DNA from: Paraburkholderia sp. BCC1885
GTDB lineage: Bacteria > Pseudomonadota > Gammaproteobacteria > Burkholderiales > Burkholderiaceae
Assembly (NCBI RefSeq): GCF_900996235.1
Contig: NZ_CAAJGM010000212.1
Span: forward strand, 1 to 60,303
DNA: 60,303 nucleotides
Direction of reading: 5' to 3'
A program made the translations under genes and the position numbers. Positions 35,779 to 45,900 of this stretch are shown here, piece after piece. The first letter of the stretch is position 1. Every line of letters starts with the position of its first letter. The notes under the pieces were generated by a model that was given only the letters and a program-made list of their open reading frames with translations, was not told where the DNA came from and made no database searches.

Positions 35779-36998
35779 AGCGCCGCTCCCACGAAATCCT
35801 TGTTTTCGACGGCAGCGGCCAGATTGTGAGCGAAGGCTGGTACCGAAGAACCCCTTAGGCCCTTGCTCGTGTCGGCGTCGATATTGCATTTGTCGCCAAG
35901 GAAGTGTGCGATGGCGTTGAGCACACGAGGTGAAGCAGATCCGTCTCCGTAGGGGCAGCCTCCAGACACGAAGCGTTTGTAGACCGCCTCGTCGGACAGA
36001 ACTGCGCTAACTTCGTGGACGATCTCCTCTTTGGTCCGGCCGACCAGTTTCGCCGAGCCTACATCGATCGCCTCGCGGCGTTCGCTGATGTCGCGGAGAA
36101 TCAACGTCGGCTTGCCCATCGCCGGTCCTTCTTCTTCAGCGCCACTGCTATCCGACAAAATGAGATCGGCGCGTAGCATGAGACGCACGAAGCCAAGGTA
36201 AGGCAGAGGCTCGAGCAATGTGATGTTTGGATGGCCCTCAAGCTGAGGCAGAAGCGCCGAGCGCACAACAGGATTCTTATGAAGCGGGATAACCAGACGC
36301 ACAGCCGGCAGGCGTGCAACTTCTGCCAGTGCTTCGGCAAGTACAGGTAGTTTGGGCCATGATTCGCGCCTGTGAGCCGATGCCAATACGATCCGGCGTG
36401 AATCGCTGTCTATTTCGTCGAGGATCGGGTCGTGATAGCTGCGGGCCTTCGGCACGCTCCAATGCAACGCGTCGACAACAGTATTTCCGGTTATGGCGAT
36501 GCGATCGTGTGCAATACCCTCACGGAGCAGATTCAGGTAATTTCCCGTGGTTGGGGCAAGGTGATACGAACTGATCTGGGCGACCAGGCGTCGATTCCCT
36601 TCTTCCGGGAACGGAGAGTCGATGCGGGTGCTACGCAGCCCCGCCTCCAGATGGATGACAGGGATCTTGTTCTGAAACCCGTATATCGCGCCGGCGACTG
36701 TGCTCGCGGTATCGCCATGCACGACGATCGCGTCAAGCTCACGCATCAATGGGAGTTGCGAAAGACCCGACAGAATGCGCTCGGTCACTCCAGAAAGCGT
36801 TTGTTCTGGGCGCATCACCTTGAGATCTGCGGCTGGCACGATACCGAAGACATCGAGAGCCGAGTAAAGCATTTCCGCATGCTGGCCGGTCGATATCAGG
36901 ACTGGGTCGAATCGCACGTCCTGAGCCATCGCCAATATCGGAGGCGCGCATTTTACGGCTTCAGGCCGTGTACCGATGACATATCCAATTTTCAACAT
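35775..36998 (-). CDS. wecB: UDP-N-acetylglucosamine 2-epimerase (non-hydrolysing) family
   Basis: A 407-residue GT-B-fold epimerase interconverting UDP-GlcNAc and UDP-ManNAc or a related sugar. Visible family motifs: VIGTRPEAVKCAPPI, VHGDTAST, HLEAGLRS, FPEEGNRRL and ASAHRRES. Later blocks differ from the standard enzyme: SDSSGAEEEGP replaces the usual T-D-S-G-G-I-Q-E-E, and RDISERREAIDVGSAKLVG replaces R-x-x-T-E-R-P-E. This places it in a side branch whose substrate may differ. First gene of a coupled minus-strand cluster; upstream lies a long AT-rich gap that should hold the promoter. Confidence 0.82.
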   Translation of the reverse strand: MLKIGYVIGTRPEAVKCAPPILAMAQDVRFDPVLISTGQHAEMLYSALDVFGIVPAADLKVMRPEQTLSGVTERILSGLSQLPLMRELDAIVVHGDTASTVAGAIYGFQNKIPVIHLEAGLRSTRIDSPFPEEGNRRLVAQISSYHLAPTTGNYLNLLREGIAHDRIAITGNTVVDALHWSVPKARSYHDPILDEIDSDSRRIVLASAHRRESWPKLPVLAEALAEVARLPAVRLVIPLHKNPVVRSALLPQLEGHPNITLLEPLPYLGFVRLMLRADLILSDSSGAEEEGPAMGKPTLILRDISERREAIDVGSAKLVGRTKEEIVHEVSAVLSDEAVYKRFVSGGCPYGDGSASPRVLNAIAHFLGDKCNIDADTSKGLRGSSVPAFAHNLAAAVENKDFVGAAL

Positions 36999-38220
36999 GA
37001 CTTAACCCCTTGGTTATCGAAATGCCTAAAAATTCATCCAATCAGTAAAAAGACGTTAAATCGCCCCTCCGAAGAACACGAGTTACCACAGTGTCCGCTT
37101 TCGCACGAGATTCATGAAGTGCCTCGATTGACATTTTGGTCACCAATTAATTCTCTATATGATCTTCAATATTAGATAAAAAATCAGCCCATTGTTTATT
37201 GGGTCAGGATTCAGTGCAAATCAACACATTGTTATTCGATGACCACCTACAAATATCGAATCATACTCATCTGTCCAGCAAAAAATTATCGGCCAAACCT
37301 TCTGCGAATGGCAAACCGACAATGCAAACCGGGCACGGAATGCATTAAGACAAAAACACGAAAGCTGACATACAAACCAGATCTTTAAGTCTTATCAACC
37401 CATACGTATGTGCCGTTGGCCTTAGCTTATCGCTCGTTCGTCTCGCGGGATATTTCTGCAACTCGGTGAGACACCGTATCCGTCGCCAGCACGCAGATAC
37501 GGAGCAGGTGATTCACATAACGTAATGACGCTTGTTCATCCGTGGCATCGCGCGGGAAAGCGCTCACTCGCAACACCGGCCCCTGCACTGCCCGTCATCA
37601 TCGAGTTCGCAGGGATTGCCAAGGCGATTGCAGTTGGCAGACGCCCTTTGCGCTAGTTCTTTATCGCCAGCGTCCATCGCGAGGACTTCTGACAACCTAA
37701 ACCTCGATGCAGATATCGGCCTTTTCACAATGACAAACCGATCGATTAATCGCCCGAGTAGATCTAGGCTCGACACTCCAGCACTATGAAAAATGCTTTC
37801 CGCACACGACTTCTTCGGAATGAAGCCTCAAATAAACTTCCAAATGGAATGAGAGATGCACTCCATTTGCCGATGCGACAGCGTATACGTTTCTTGCAGA
37901 TCGAATTTGTTCTTGTTGGGCATCTCGTTTGCTGCGATGCACAAGCTTATGGTAGCAAATGCAGAGAAATTTATTGCCATCTTTGGTGGAACTAGACTTG
38001 TGACAGTTCATCATAAATGGCGATCGATGCATTACAAATCACTGCGCCGATCGGTGCATGAGTCTCATACAAACACGATGGTTAAAATGTACGATTTTCC
38101 ATATTTTCTGCTAAAACAGCGAAATTGTCCGCGCAATTATGCGAATGGAATTTTACGCGTACATGTGACGTCGTTGCGCAAATCGAATTGAAAGCAAAAG
38201 GGGCTGCAGTGGTGATGAAT
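36999..38220. other. AT-rich region without a convincing gene
   Basis: Base composition drops sharply compared with the neighbours, especially 37000-37420 and 37780-38180. Short open frames exist, for example a minus-strand one ending ELDDDGQCRGRCCE near 37565, but none has a clear start or recognisable family. It probably includes the promoter region of the epimerase cluster and foreign DNA. Confidence 0.5.
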
Positions 38221-38362
38221 TCAGGAAATACGAACGGACTGCGGGTGAGCGACGAACGTCATGCGGCTGAGCGCGCCCCCGCGGATCGTAACTTCGGTCG
38301 CCTGCGAACCGGTACGTCGCGCCCAAAGCGCGATTACCCATGAGCGTCTTGATTCGGTACAT
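38221..38362 (-). pseudogene. Transposase C-terminal scar
   Basis: The minus strand reads MYRIKTLMGNR, then after a frameshift LWARRTGSQATEVTIRGGAL and SRMTFVAHPQSVRIS followed by a stop at 38221. This resembles the conserved C-terminal tail of a transposase common in Burkholderiaceae (family not certain). Only the last 45 or so codons remain. Confidence 0.4.
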
Positions 38363-38407
38363 CAGGTTCGCGACAAGCGAGGGCTGGCGGTAACCGCAGC
38401 ACTTCTT

Positions 38408-38623
38408 TCATTTGGAGCGACCGGCTTTCGCGATCGCGGCAATCGGCTCGTTACGCCAGCCTGCGCCGCCTGTGCTCTCTGGCCGGGACATCGCGCCTTC
38501 GCGCGGCGAAATCGAGGGATGGGCACCGCGGGCAGCGGCGATCTCCCCACGATCAATCGCGCGCGCGAAGATGGTTTGCATGGCGTCGAAGTCGACGATC
38601 TGCTGCCTCACATGCGCCCTCAT
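38408..38623 (-). pseudogene. Possible TetR-regulator remnant
   Basis: A short frame reads MRAHVRQQIVDFDAMQTIFA and RAIDRGEIAAA, like the effector-domain region of some TetR regulators. No helix-turn-helix part is present. It is wedged between two other scars, so it is at best a fragment. Confidence 0.25.
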
Positions 38624-38629
38624 CGCTGC

Positions 38630-39575
38630 CGCCTCGCCCTCGTCACGGCTGCTGACGCCTTCCTGGCAGCCCAGTACCGCGTCCCGTCATGCGCCTGAAC
38701 AACGAAGTAGTCCCGGGGGTGATGAGCCGGCCATCGTGCCAGCCCGCCTCGACCCGCTCAGGCGGCGACACCTTGCGCAATGGGGAGCCGTAGAACGGCC
38801 GGTGCCTGCGGATCATCAGTTGCACCGGCTTGTCGAGCAACCACGCCGGCCTCGGCATGTGCAAAGACTTAGGCTCTGTCCTCACGGCGTCGCCGAGCGG
38901 CACCCATCGGTTTGCCGTCTCGGGCCGGTAATCTGCCGTGGGCGCCGGCTGCCGGGCGCAACACACTTTCCACGCCGAGCCGCGCCACCAGCAATTCGGC
39001 CGGCCGCGTGTATTCCTCGGCGGTGCCCCCTGGCTCCGTGAAAAGCTGGTCCGAGCGCGATGTTGACGACAGTCGATGCAACCGCCGAACCACAACGCTG
39101 ACAACCTCCGTTCGAGCGATGCGAGCTTTAACAGGCGCCCGGTACAGGCACGCGCAAGCAGCCATGCTCCCGAGCCGGTGGGCGCCGCAGTGATTCGCGC
39201 ACCCACCCCCATCGTGTCGACCACACGCCGCACCTCGCGACAGAGCACCGCGACGCCGCCAAAGAGCCGCAGGCTCGCACTGATATCCATGAGCACCGTG
39301 GCCTCGGCCGCGACTGCGACATCGGGAGAGAACCGCGTCAGCGCCACGGCGACTTCCTGCAACGTTTCGTCTTCCTTCGCCATGTCGCGCTCGTGCAGTT
39401 CGATGTCCAGCACAAGCGTCAGCACCCCGCCGCGTCGCATGCCTGGCCGCACGCCTGCCGCGCCCGCCTTCCGGTCCAGCAGCGCCACCCTGTCGCCCTC
39501 CAGCACGACGCAGCCGTGCGCGGACTCACCCAGCCACTGCGGCCGGAATATTTCGAGCGACAAGCGTGGAAGGTG
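38630..39575 (-). pseudogene. Truncated second copy of imuB
   Basis: Nearly the same DNA as parts of the intact imuB at 46149-47615. The 5' portion encodes FRPQWLGESAHGCVVLEGD, DMAKEDETLQEVAVALTRFS and RRVVDTMGVGARITAAPTGS; the 3' portion encodes NRWVPLGDAVRTEP and RHRPFYGSPLRKVSPPE. About 500 bp present in the intact gene (roughly 46590-47095) is missing between them, and a run of five G near 38717 instead of three shifts the frame. Start and end of the gene are also lost. A dead duplicate left by rearrangement. Confidence 0.9.
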
Positions 39576-39656
39576 CCTGCGGAACGGCCGCGCAAAGTTT
39601 ACGTCACAATACCGCCGACTGTCGCCGCATATGGAACCCAGAGGGAGAGCGCCCGC

Positions 39657-40187
39657 ATGCAAGTACCACCAGACAGTGGAATCACGATTGATCGCTTTGA
39701 GCAGGCAGACCTGCGAGGCGTCCTTGATGTGATATTGCCTATTCAGCAGGACGAGTTTGGCGTTGCTGTCACGCTCGATAATCAGCCGGACCTGCTCGCG
39801 ATACCGGAGTTCTACCAGACCGGTAAGGGTGATTTCTGGGTGGCCCGGCGACACGGCACCGTAGTCGGTACCATCGGTCTGAAGGACATCGGTTCCTCGC
39901 AGGGGGCGTTGCGAAAGATGTTTGTGTCGGCACCTTTCAGGGGGCGGGAATTTCGCGTCTCGGCGCATCTGCTCGACCGCCTGTTGAAAGAGGCCGCACG
40001 CCGCGCAATCACTGACGTATTCCTTGGCACGACGGCCAGTTTCCTCGCCGCACATCGCTTCTATGAAAAGAATGGATTCATTGAAATTGCGAAAGACGCA
40101 CTCCCCGACACATTTCCGCTGATGGCGGTCGATACCAGATTCTATGCGATACGCCCTGCGGACCCGCGCTCTGGCGAACTTGCGTGA
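39657..40187 (+). CDS. GNAT-family N-acetyltransferase
   Basis: A 176-residue acetyltransferase. MQVPPDSGITIDRFEQADLR is preceded by GAGGGAGAG. The GNAT fold shows in FWVARRHGTVVGTIGLKDIG (beta-4), RKMFVSAPFRGREFRVSAHL (acetyl-CoA pyrophosphate loop, here RGREFRVS) and FLAAHRFYEKNGFIEI (motif B). The substrate is unknown. It begins just past the imuB remnant and overlaps the next small gene by GTGA. Confidence 0.88.
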   Translation: MQVPPDSGITIDRFEQADLRGVLDVILPIQQDEFGVAVTLDNQPDLLAIPEFYQTGKGDFWVARRHGTVVGTIGLKDIGSSQGALRKMFVSAPFRGREFRVSAHLLDRLLKEAARRAITDVFLGTTASFLAAHRFYEKNGFIEIAKDALPDTFPLMAVDTRFYAIRPADPRSGELA

Positions 40188-40537
40188 CCAGACACGACCC
40201 AACCATGCTGCCCGTGTACGAGATCCTCTCCCTGTTCCATTCTCCCGAAGGTCATCTCGCCGAAATCAGACGGCTAGATCTGCCCAGCAACGCCCCCCGG
40301 TATCGCGTCCACCACTGGCTATGGATCGCTCAACACTCGGTCACCACGCTGCAATCCGTCGACGCGATAACGTCGCATTCAAAGCAACACCAGTGTTTCG
40401 AAGAAGCGAGCCTCTCGCTGGATCGTGAACGCGCACACCTGAGATGGTGTTCGGGCGAGGAGGTCGGACTTGTCCCCGCAGCCCCCGACACGCTGCCGGC
40501 CAGAAAGCACTCGCTGATCCTTGACCACCTCAGTTGA
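40184..40537 (+). CDS. Small protein of unknown function
   Basis: A 117-residue protein. The GTG at 40184 overlaps the GNAT stop; an ATG at 40205 (MLPVYEILSLFHSPEG) is an alternative start. Composition is coding-like (HHWLWIAQHSVTTLQSVDAI, EEASLSLDRERAHLRWCSGE). No family, membrane segment or motif was recognised. It converges with and overlaps the 3' end of the LysR gene by 8 bases. Confidence 0.45.
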   Translation: MTRHDPTMLPVYEILSLFHSPEGHLAEIRRLDLPSNAPRYRVHHWLWIAQHSVTTLQSVDAITSHSKQHQCFEEASLSLDRERAHLRWCSGEEVGLVPAAPDTLPARKHSLILDHLS

Positions 40538-41465
40538 ACGCATCCTCTCCGTCGTGCGCCAACCACCACGGAGGGACGGCGAATAGCTCCGCAACCCACT
40601 CCACAAAAGCGCGGGTCTTTGCGGGCTCATGTTTCACGGACGCACGAATCACGCTCACCCCGGTCTCGCCCCTCACCTCCCAGTCCGTCAGAACCTGCAC
40701 GAGCCGGCCTTCCGCGAGTTCTCGTCCGACCAGCCAGTCCGTCGCCATGATCACTCCCATGCCAGCGAGCGCCGCCTGCACGACCGCCCGCGCATCGTCC
40801 ATCTGAAGTCGCCCGCCTACGCTGATCGCACGGTTCTTGCCGTCCCGATGTAAATGCCAGACCGGATGGGTCGCCAGCCGGGTGAAGCTTATGCACTCAT
40901 GTTGTGACAGATCATCAGCTTCATTCAGCGAAGGCCGTGCATCGAGATAGGCAGGCGCGGCACAGATCAACCGTCGGGTTATCGCGAGGCGGCGCGCCAC
41001 CAGACGACTATCCTTCAATTCGCCAATCCGCACGCCGACATCGAACTCCTCCGCAATGAGGTCCACGTATCGGTCGGAGTAGCTGGCGTCAATGCGAACT
41101 CCCGGATGCCGGGCCAAAAACTCCGGGAGTCGCGGCGCTATCCATAGTCGCCCGAACTCGACGGGCAGGCTCAGCCGTAACAGCCCTGTGGGTGAAGACG
41201 ACATGGCGCGGACCTCGTCTTCGGCGCGACGCACCATGTCCATTGCCTCACGGATCCGGTCCCGAAAGCGGGCACCCGCTTCGGTCGCCGCGACCCGACG
41301 CGTCGAGCGCTCGAGCAGGCGAATGCCGAGGCGCGCCTCCAACGCCGCGACGCGTCTCGATACAACCGAACCATCCCTACCGAGACGACGACCCGCCGCA
41401 GAGAAACTGCCGGTTTCAAGCACCGCGAGGAGAGCCTCATTCTGGTCTGCTTCAATACTTCCCAT
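40530..41465 (-). CDS. LysR-family transcriptional regulator
   Basis: A 311-residue protein with the N-terminal helix-turn-helix ALLAVLETGSFSAAGRRLGR, DGSVVSRRVAALEARLGIRL and LERSTRRVAATEAG, and an effector domain with SYSDRYVDLIAEEFDVGVRI and ARAVVQAALAGMGVIMATDW. CrgA/DmlR-like subgroup by flavour. It is divergent from the oxidoreductase gene at 41567, and the 100-bp gap should contain both promoters and its operator. Autoregulation and control of that gene is the expected arrangement. Confidence 0.9.
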   Translation of the reverse strand: MGSIEADQNEALLAVLETGSFSAAGRRLGRDGSVVSRRVAALEARLGIRLLERSTRRVAATEAGARFRDRIREAMDMVRRAEDEVRAMSSSPTGLLRLSLPVEFGRLWIAPRLPEFLARHPGVRIDASYSDRYVDLIAEEFDVGVRIGELKDSRLVARRLAITRRLICAAPAYLDARPSLNEADDLSQHECISFTRLATHPVWHLHRDGKNRAISVGGRLQMDDARAVVQAALAGMGVIMATDWLVGRELAEGRLVQVLTDWEVRGETGVSVIRASVKHEPAKTRAFVEWVAELFAVPPWWLAHDGEDAFN

Positions 41466-41566
41466 TCATGCACCGCACGCAGCAATGTTATGTTTCTTCG
41501 ACGAATTATAGCGTTCATGCCCTGTTAGGATTGCCTCGTCGCGGGTGCACCTTCCGGAGGCTTTCC

Positions 41567-42580
41567 ATGCGGGCATTTCAGCTGCCGTCTTTATCGATCG
41601 ACTCGCTTCACCGTACCGACGTGCCGACGCCCAGACCCGCGGCCGATGAAGTACTGATCCGCCTGCGGGCCGCGAGCCTGAATTATCTTGATCTCATGGT
41701 GGCGTCGGGCCGGTTGGGCCGTGCTGACGCTCCGTCGTTCATTCCCGGCACCGACGGCGCAGGCGAAATCATCGAACTCGGCGGCGCGGTCAAAGGATGG
41801 TCGACCGGCGACCGGGTTGTCCCAGGTCTGATGGTGGACTGGGCTTCCGGTCCCATCACTCGCGCTGCGTCCGAGCGTTTGCGAGGCGTAACCATGCCGG
41901 GCTCGCTCGCGGACTATGCTGTGGTTCCGGCGACCGCACTGGTTCGCATACCTGATCAGTTGCAGTTTGTAGAGGCCGCCAGCCTGCCTGTCGCAGCCAC
42001 GACTGCCTGGAACGCCATTGTCACGGGTAATGTCCGGCCGGGGTCGATCGTGGTGCTCCTGGGCACCGGCGGTGTCAGCGTGTTCGCGTTGCAGTTCGCG
42101 AAAGCGGCTGGCGCACGAGTCATCATTACGTCCTCGTCGGACGAGAAACTTGATCGCGCTCGCAAGCTCGGCGCAGACGTGACCATCAATTACCTCTCAA
42201 CACCGGAATGGGACGACGTCGTCCTCGCAGAGACGGCTGGTGCAGGTGCGGACTTGATCGTCGAAACCGTCGGTGCGGCGACGTTTCCCCGCTCGCTCAA
42301 AGCGGCGGCCATCGCGGGAACGATCTTCGTAGTGGGCTTTGTGAGCGGAATGGATCTCACAATTCCCGTGTTGCCGATCAATCTCAAGACGTTGCGCATC
42401 ATCGGCAACAACACGGGCTCGACGGCAAACCTGGCCGATGCTGTTCGCGCGATCACGGAGAGCGGCATCAAACCTGTGATCGATCAGGTTTTCAGTTTCA
42501 ATGATGCCCGCGGCGCCTATCGCCTCCTCGACGGCGCGACGCACTTTGGCAAGATTGCTATCGAGATCAATCCACAATAA
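41567..42580 (+). CDS. Zinc-type alcohol dehydrogenase-like / quinone oxidoreductase (MDR)
   Basis: A 337-residue medium-chain dehydrogenase/reductase. The start MRAFQLPSLSIDSLHRTDV follows CCGGAGG. The GroES-like domain has RLRAASLNYLDLMVASGRLG, PGTDGAGEIIELGG and STGDRVVPG. The Rossmann motif is VVLLGTGGVSVFALQFAKAA, with VIITSSSDEKLDRARKLGAD selecting the cofactor. The substrate-zone Cys/His zinc ligands of classical ADHs are replaced (SLNYLDLM), fitting the NADPH quinone-reductase-like branch. Probably induced through the divergent LysR gene. Confidence 0.88.
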   Translation: MRAFQLPSLSIDSLHRTDVPTPRPAADEVLIRLRAASLNYLDLMVASGRLGRADAPSFIPGTDGAGEIIELGGAVKGWSTGDRVVPGLMVDWASGPITRAASERLRGVTMPGSLADYAVVPATALVRIPDQLQFVEAASLPVAATTAWNAIVTGNVRPGSIVVLLGTGGVSVFALQFAKAAGARVIITSSSDEKLDRARKLGADVTINYLSTPEWDDVVLAETAGAGADLIVETVGAATFPRSLKAAAIAGTIFVVGFVSGMDLTIPVLPINLKTLRIIGNNTGSTANLADAVRAITESGIKPVIDQVFSFNDARGAYRLLDGATHFGKIAIEINPQ

Positions 42581-42992
42581 GGAACTTCGGATAAAGAACT
42601 TCGGCCAGCTCACGCTCACGAGCAGAAACTAAAATGATGAGCGGCGGCGAGCGCGGCGATATCGAAGCACGCGCGCGTCAACCTTGAAGTAATCAGACTT
42701 GACGGTCTGATCAACATCCGGGTGCGTGACGCGCGGGACACGCTTGTCGATGTCGGCGGCCCGGTTGATCTTGTCCTGCCTGACGCCGCGTTCATTCTCG
42801 ATCGGCCGGCTCTGAAGCTGCTCGCGCCATATCTGCTCACCGGCATGCCGATCCTTGCGCAAAGCGCCTTCAGTCATGATCTTGCAGCCGGTTCCCGTTC
42901 GCGCGGGCCAGCGCTACGAGTCACTGTAATCGCGCGAGGATCGCCCCCCGCTCAACGCAATTGCCCTGTGGGACGGACCGATCCGTCATCGC
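42581..42992. other. Intergenic region, nothing confidently identified
   Basis: A plus-strand stretch (42722 onward) is open and reads VRDARDTLVDVGGPVDLVLP and LKLLAPYLLTGMPILAQ, but no family or start signal was recognised, and it runs into the 3' end of dnaE2 on the other strand. Confidence 0.35.
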
Positions 42993-45900
42993 TCAGCAGA
43001 AGTCCCGGCTCTGCGTCGCAAGCTCCCCCAAAAGGTGAGAGAGGTCCACAAGGTGTTGCGCGACCAGATGACGAACCTCCCCTTCGCGCTGCCAAACGCC
43101 ATAGACGCCGAGCAGCGAGGCACCGAGCACTTCCGCACGCTGCCTCTGGAGCACTTCTGGCCGGATGATCACGTTCACGTTGCCGGTCTCGTCCTCTATC
43201 GTGATGAAGATCACGCCTTTGGCCGTCCCCGGCTGTTGCCGCACCGTGACAATGCCGCATCCACGTGCCAGCTGTCCGTTCCTGTACGTGTGCAATACCT
43301 CCGCTGACATCAGCCGCTGTTTCAGCAGCCGGGCGCGCAGCAGTTCCAGCGGATGACGCCCGAGCGTCAGGCCCGTCGAGCGATAGTCGCCTACGATATC
43401 CTCCGCTTCAGATGGTGCGCCCAGGGCAGGCGTTACCTCATCGGGCTTTGCCGCGGCGAGCAGATCCCGGTCCGGCACGGCCACCACCGATTGCCAGAGT
43501 GCTTCGCGCCGGTTGCCGGCAAGCGAGGCCAGGGCGTTCGCCCCGGCGAGCACCTGCAGGTCATGCCGGTCCAACTGCGCGCGGCGCGCGAGATCATCCG
43601 TTGACCGGAACGGCCTGACCGCGCGCGCAACCTCGATTCGCTGCGCGGCACCATCACGCATACCCCGCAGCAGTGACAGGCCGAGCCTCACCGCGGGTCG
43701 CCGCGTGCTATCAAACCGCTCCAGCGACGAGTCCCAGCCGCTCACCGTCACATCCACCGGCAGCACGGCAACGCCGTGACGTTTCGCGTCCTGCACGAGT
43801 TGCGAGGGTGAATAGAATCCCATCGGCTGGCTGTTCAGCATCGCCGCGAGAAATGCTTCGGGTTCGTGGCACTTGAGCCAACTGCTCGCATAGACGAGCA
43901 AGGCAAAACTCGCCGCATGACTCTCGGGAAAACCGTACTCCCCAAAACCCTTGATCTGCTCAAAAATGCCTTCTGCAAACGCCTTCTCATAGCCGCGTTC
44001 GGCCATCCCGTTCACGATCCTGTCGTAGTAGTGCTCGAGACCGCCCTTCTTTTTCCACGATGCCATTGCGCGTCTTAGCTGGTCGGCCTCTCCTGCCGTA
44101 AAACCTGCGGCGAGCATCGCAACCTGCATGACCTGTTCCTGAAAGATCGGTATCCCGAGCGTTCGGGAGAGTGCCCTCTCCAGGTCCTTGCTCGGATAGC
44201 TCACCGGCTCGAAACCCTGCCTTCTCTTCAGATAGGGATGAACTGCACCACCCTGGATCGGGCCCGGCCGCACGATCGCCACCTCGATGACGAGATCGTA
44301 GAATTCCTTCGGCTTCAGCCGGGGTAGCATCGACATCTGTGCGCGCGACTCGATCTGGAACACGCCCACGGTGTCAGCGTTCGAGATCATCGCGTACGTC
44401 GCCTCATCTTCGGCCGGAATGTCCTGCATCTCGAAGCGCTCACCGCGCTGCTCCGAGACGATATCGAGTGCGCGACGGATTGCGGACAGCATGCCGAGCG
44501 CCAGCACATCGATCTTGAGCAGACCCAGTGATTCGAGGTCATCCTTGTCCCATTCGATCACACTGCGCTCGGCCATCGCCGCGTTCTCGACCGGCACAAG
44601 GCGCGTCAGTTTTCCGCGGCTGATCACGAACCCACCGGAATGCTGCGACAGATGGCGCGGGAATCCGAGTAACTGCATCGCCAGCGTCGCCCACAACTGG
44701 ATGAGAGGCGCCCCAGGATCGAGCCCGGCTTCCTCGAAGCGCCTGAGCAGATCCGCGCTGCTGTCGAACCAGTGATGGGTCTTCGCCACACGATCCACGA
44801 TCTGCGGATCAACGCCCAGTGCCTTGCCGGTTTCGCGCAGTGCGCCCCGTGGCCGGTATGTCGAGACGGCCGCCGCAATCGCCGCGCGGTCCCGCCCATA
44901 CTTGCGGTAGATGTACTGGATCACTTCTTCGCGCCGCTGATGCTCGAAGTCGACGTCGATATCGGGCGGCTCACCCCGTTCCTTGGAGATGAAGCGCTCA
45001 AACGGCATGTTGCTGCGCGCAGGGTCGACTTCCGTAATCCCAAGGCAATAACACACCGCCGAGTTCGCGGCGGACCCGCGCCCCTGACACAGGATGTGCT
45101 CGTTGCGTGCAAACCGTACGAGGTCGTACACCGTCAGGAAATACGGCTCGTATTTCAGCTCGGCAATCAGCTCGAGTTCATGTTCAATCTGCTGCTGGAC
45201 GTCGTACGGGATCCCGGCCCTGAACCGGCGATGCGCGCCGATGTACGTCTCCTGCCGCAGATACGCGGCTGGCGTGACGCCGGCAGGAACCAGTTCGTCG
45301 GGGTACTCGTATTTCAGTTCATCGAGCGAAAACCGGCAGCGCGAGAGCACCGAGATCGTTTCGTCAAGTGCATGGCCCGGATACAGGTTCGCGAGCCGTA
45401 ACCTCGCCCGAAGGTGCTGCTCCGCGTTCTGGGCGAGCTCGTAACCGCATTGTTCCACTGGCTTGCCAATGCGGATCGCCGTGAGGACGTCCTGCAATGG
45501 CTTGCGCGACCTCACATGCATGACGACCTGCCCCGTCGCAACCACCGGGATACCATGCTGGTCAGCGACGTATTCGACGCTACCGCGGTGGATATCATCC
45601 ATGGCGCGCTGGTGTAGCGTCAGGCCGACCCATCCGCGTCCCGGAAACGTCTCATCCAGCCAGGCAAGCTGTGCGTCGAGCGCCGGCTCACTGGCCGGAT
45701 AGTCGGGAACCAGGATGGCGAGGCAATCGGACATGCCATGCAGGTGCGCCACGCTCCGGTCTGGACGGGAGATGTCCTGCGGCGTGAGCCGGTACTGCCC
45801 CTTGGGCGCACGCATGCGCGCAAGCGTAATCAGCTCGCACAGGTTGCCGTACCCCTCCCGGTTCTGTGCAAGCAGGATCAGGCCGAACGCCGGCGAACCG

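Noticed and set aside
38643..40202. A single 519-codon minus-strand gene
   Set aside because: Its 5' half is antisense to a clear GNAT gene and its 3' half is the broken imuB copy with an internal deletion; it is not one real protein.
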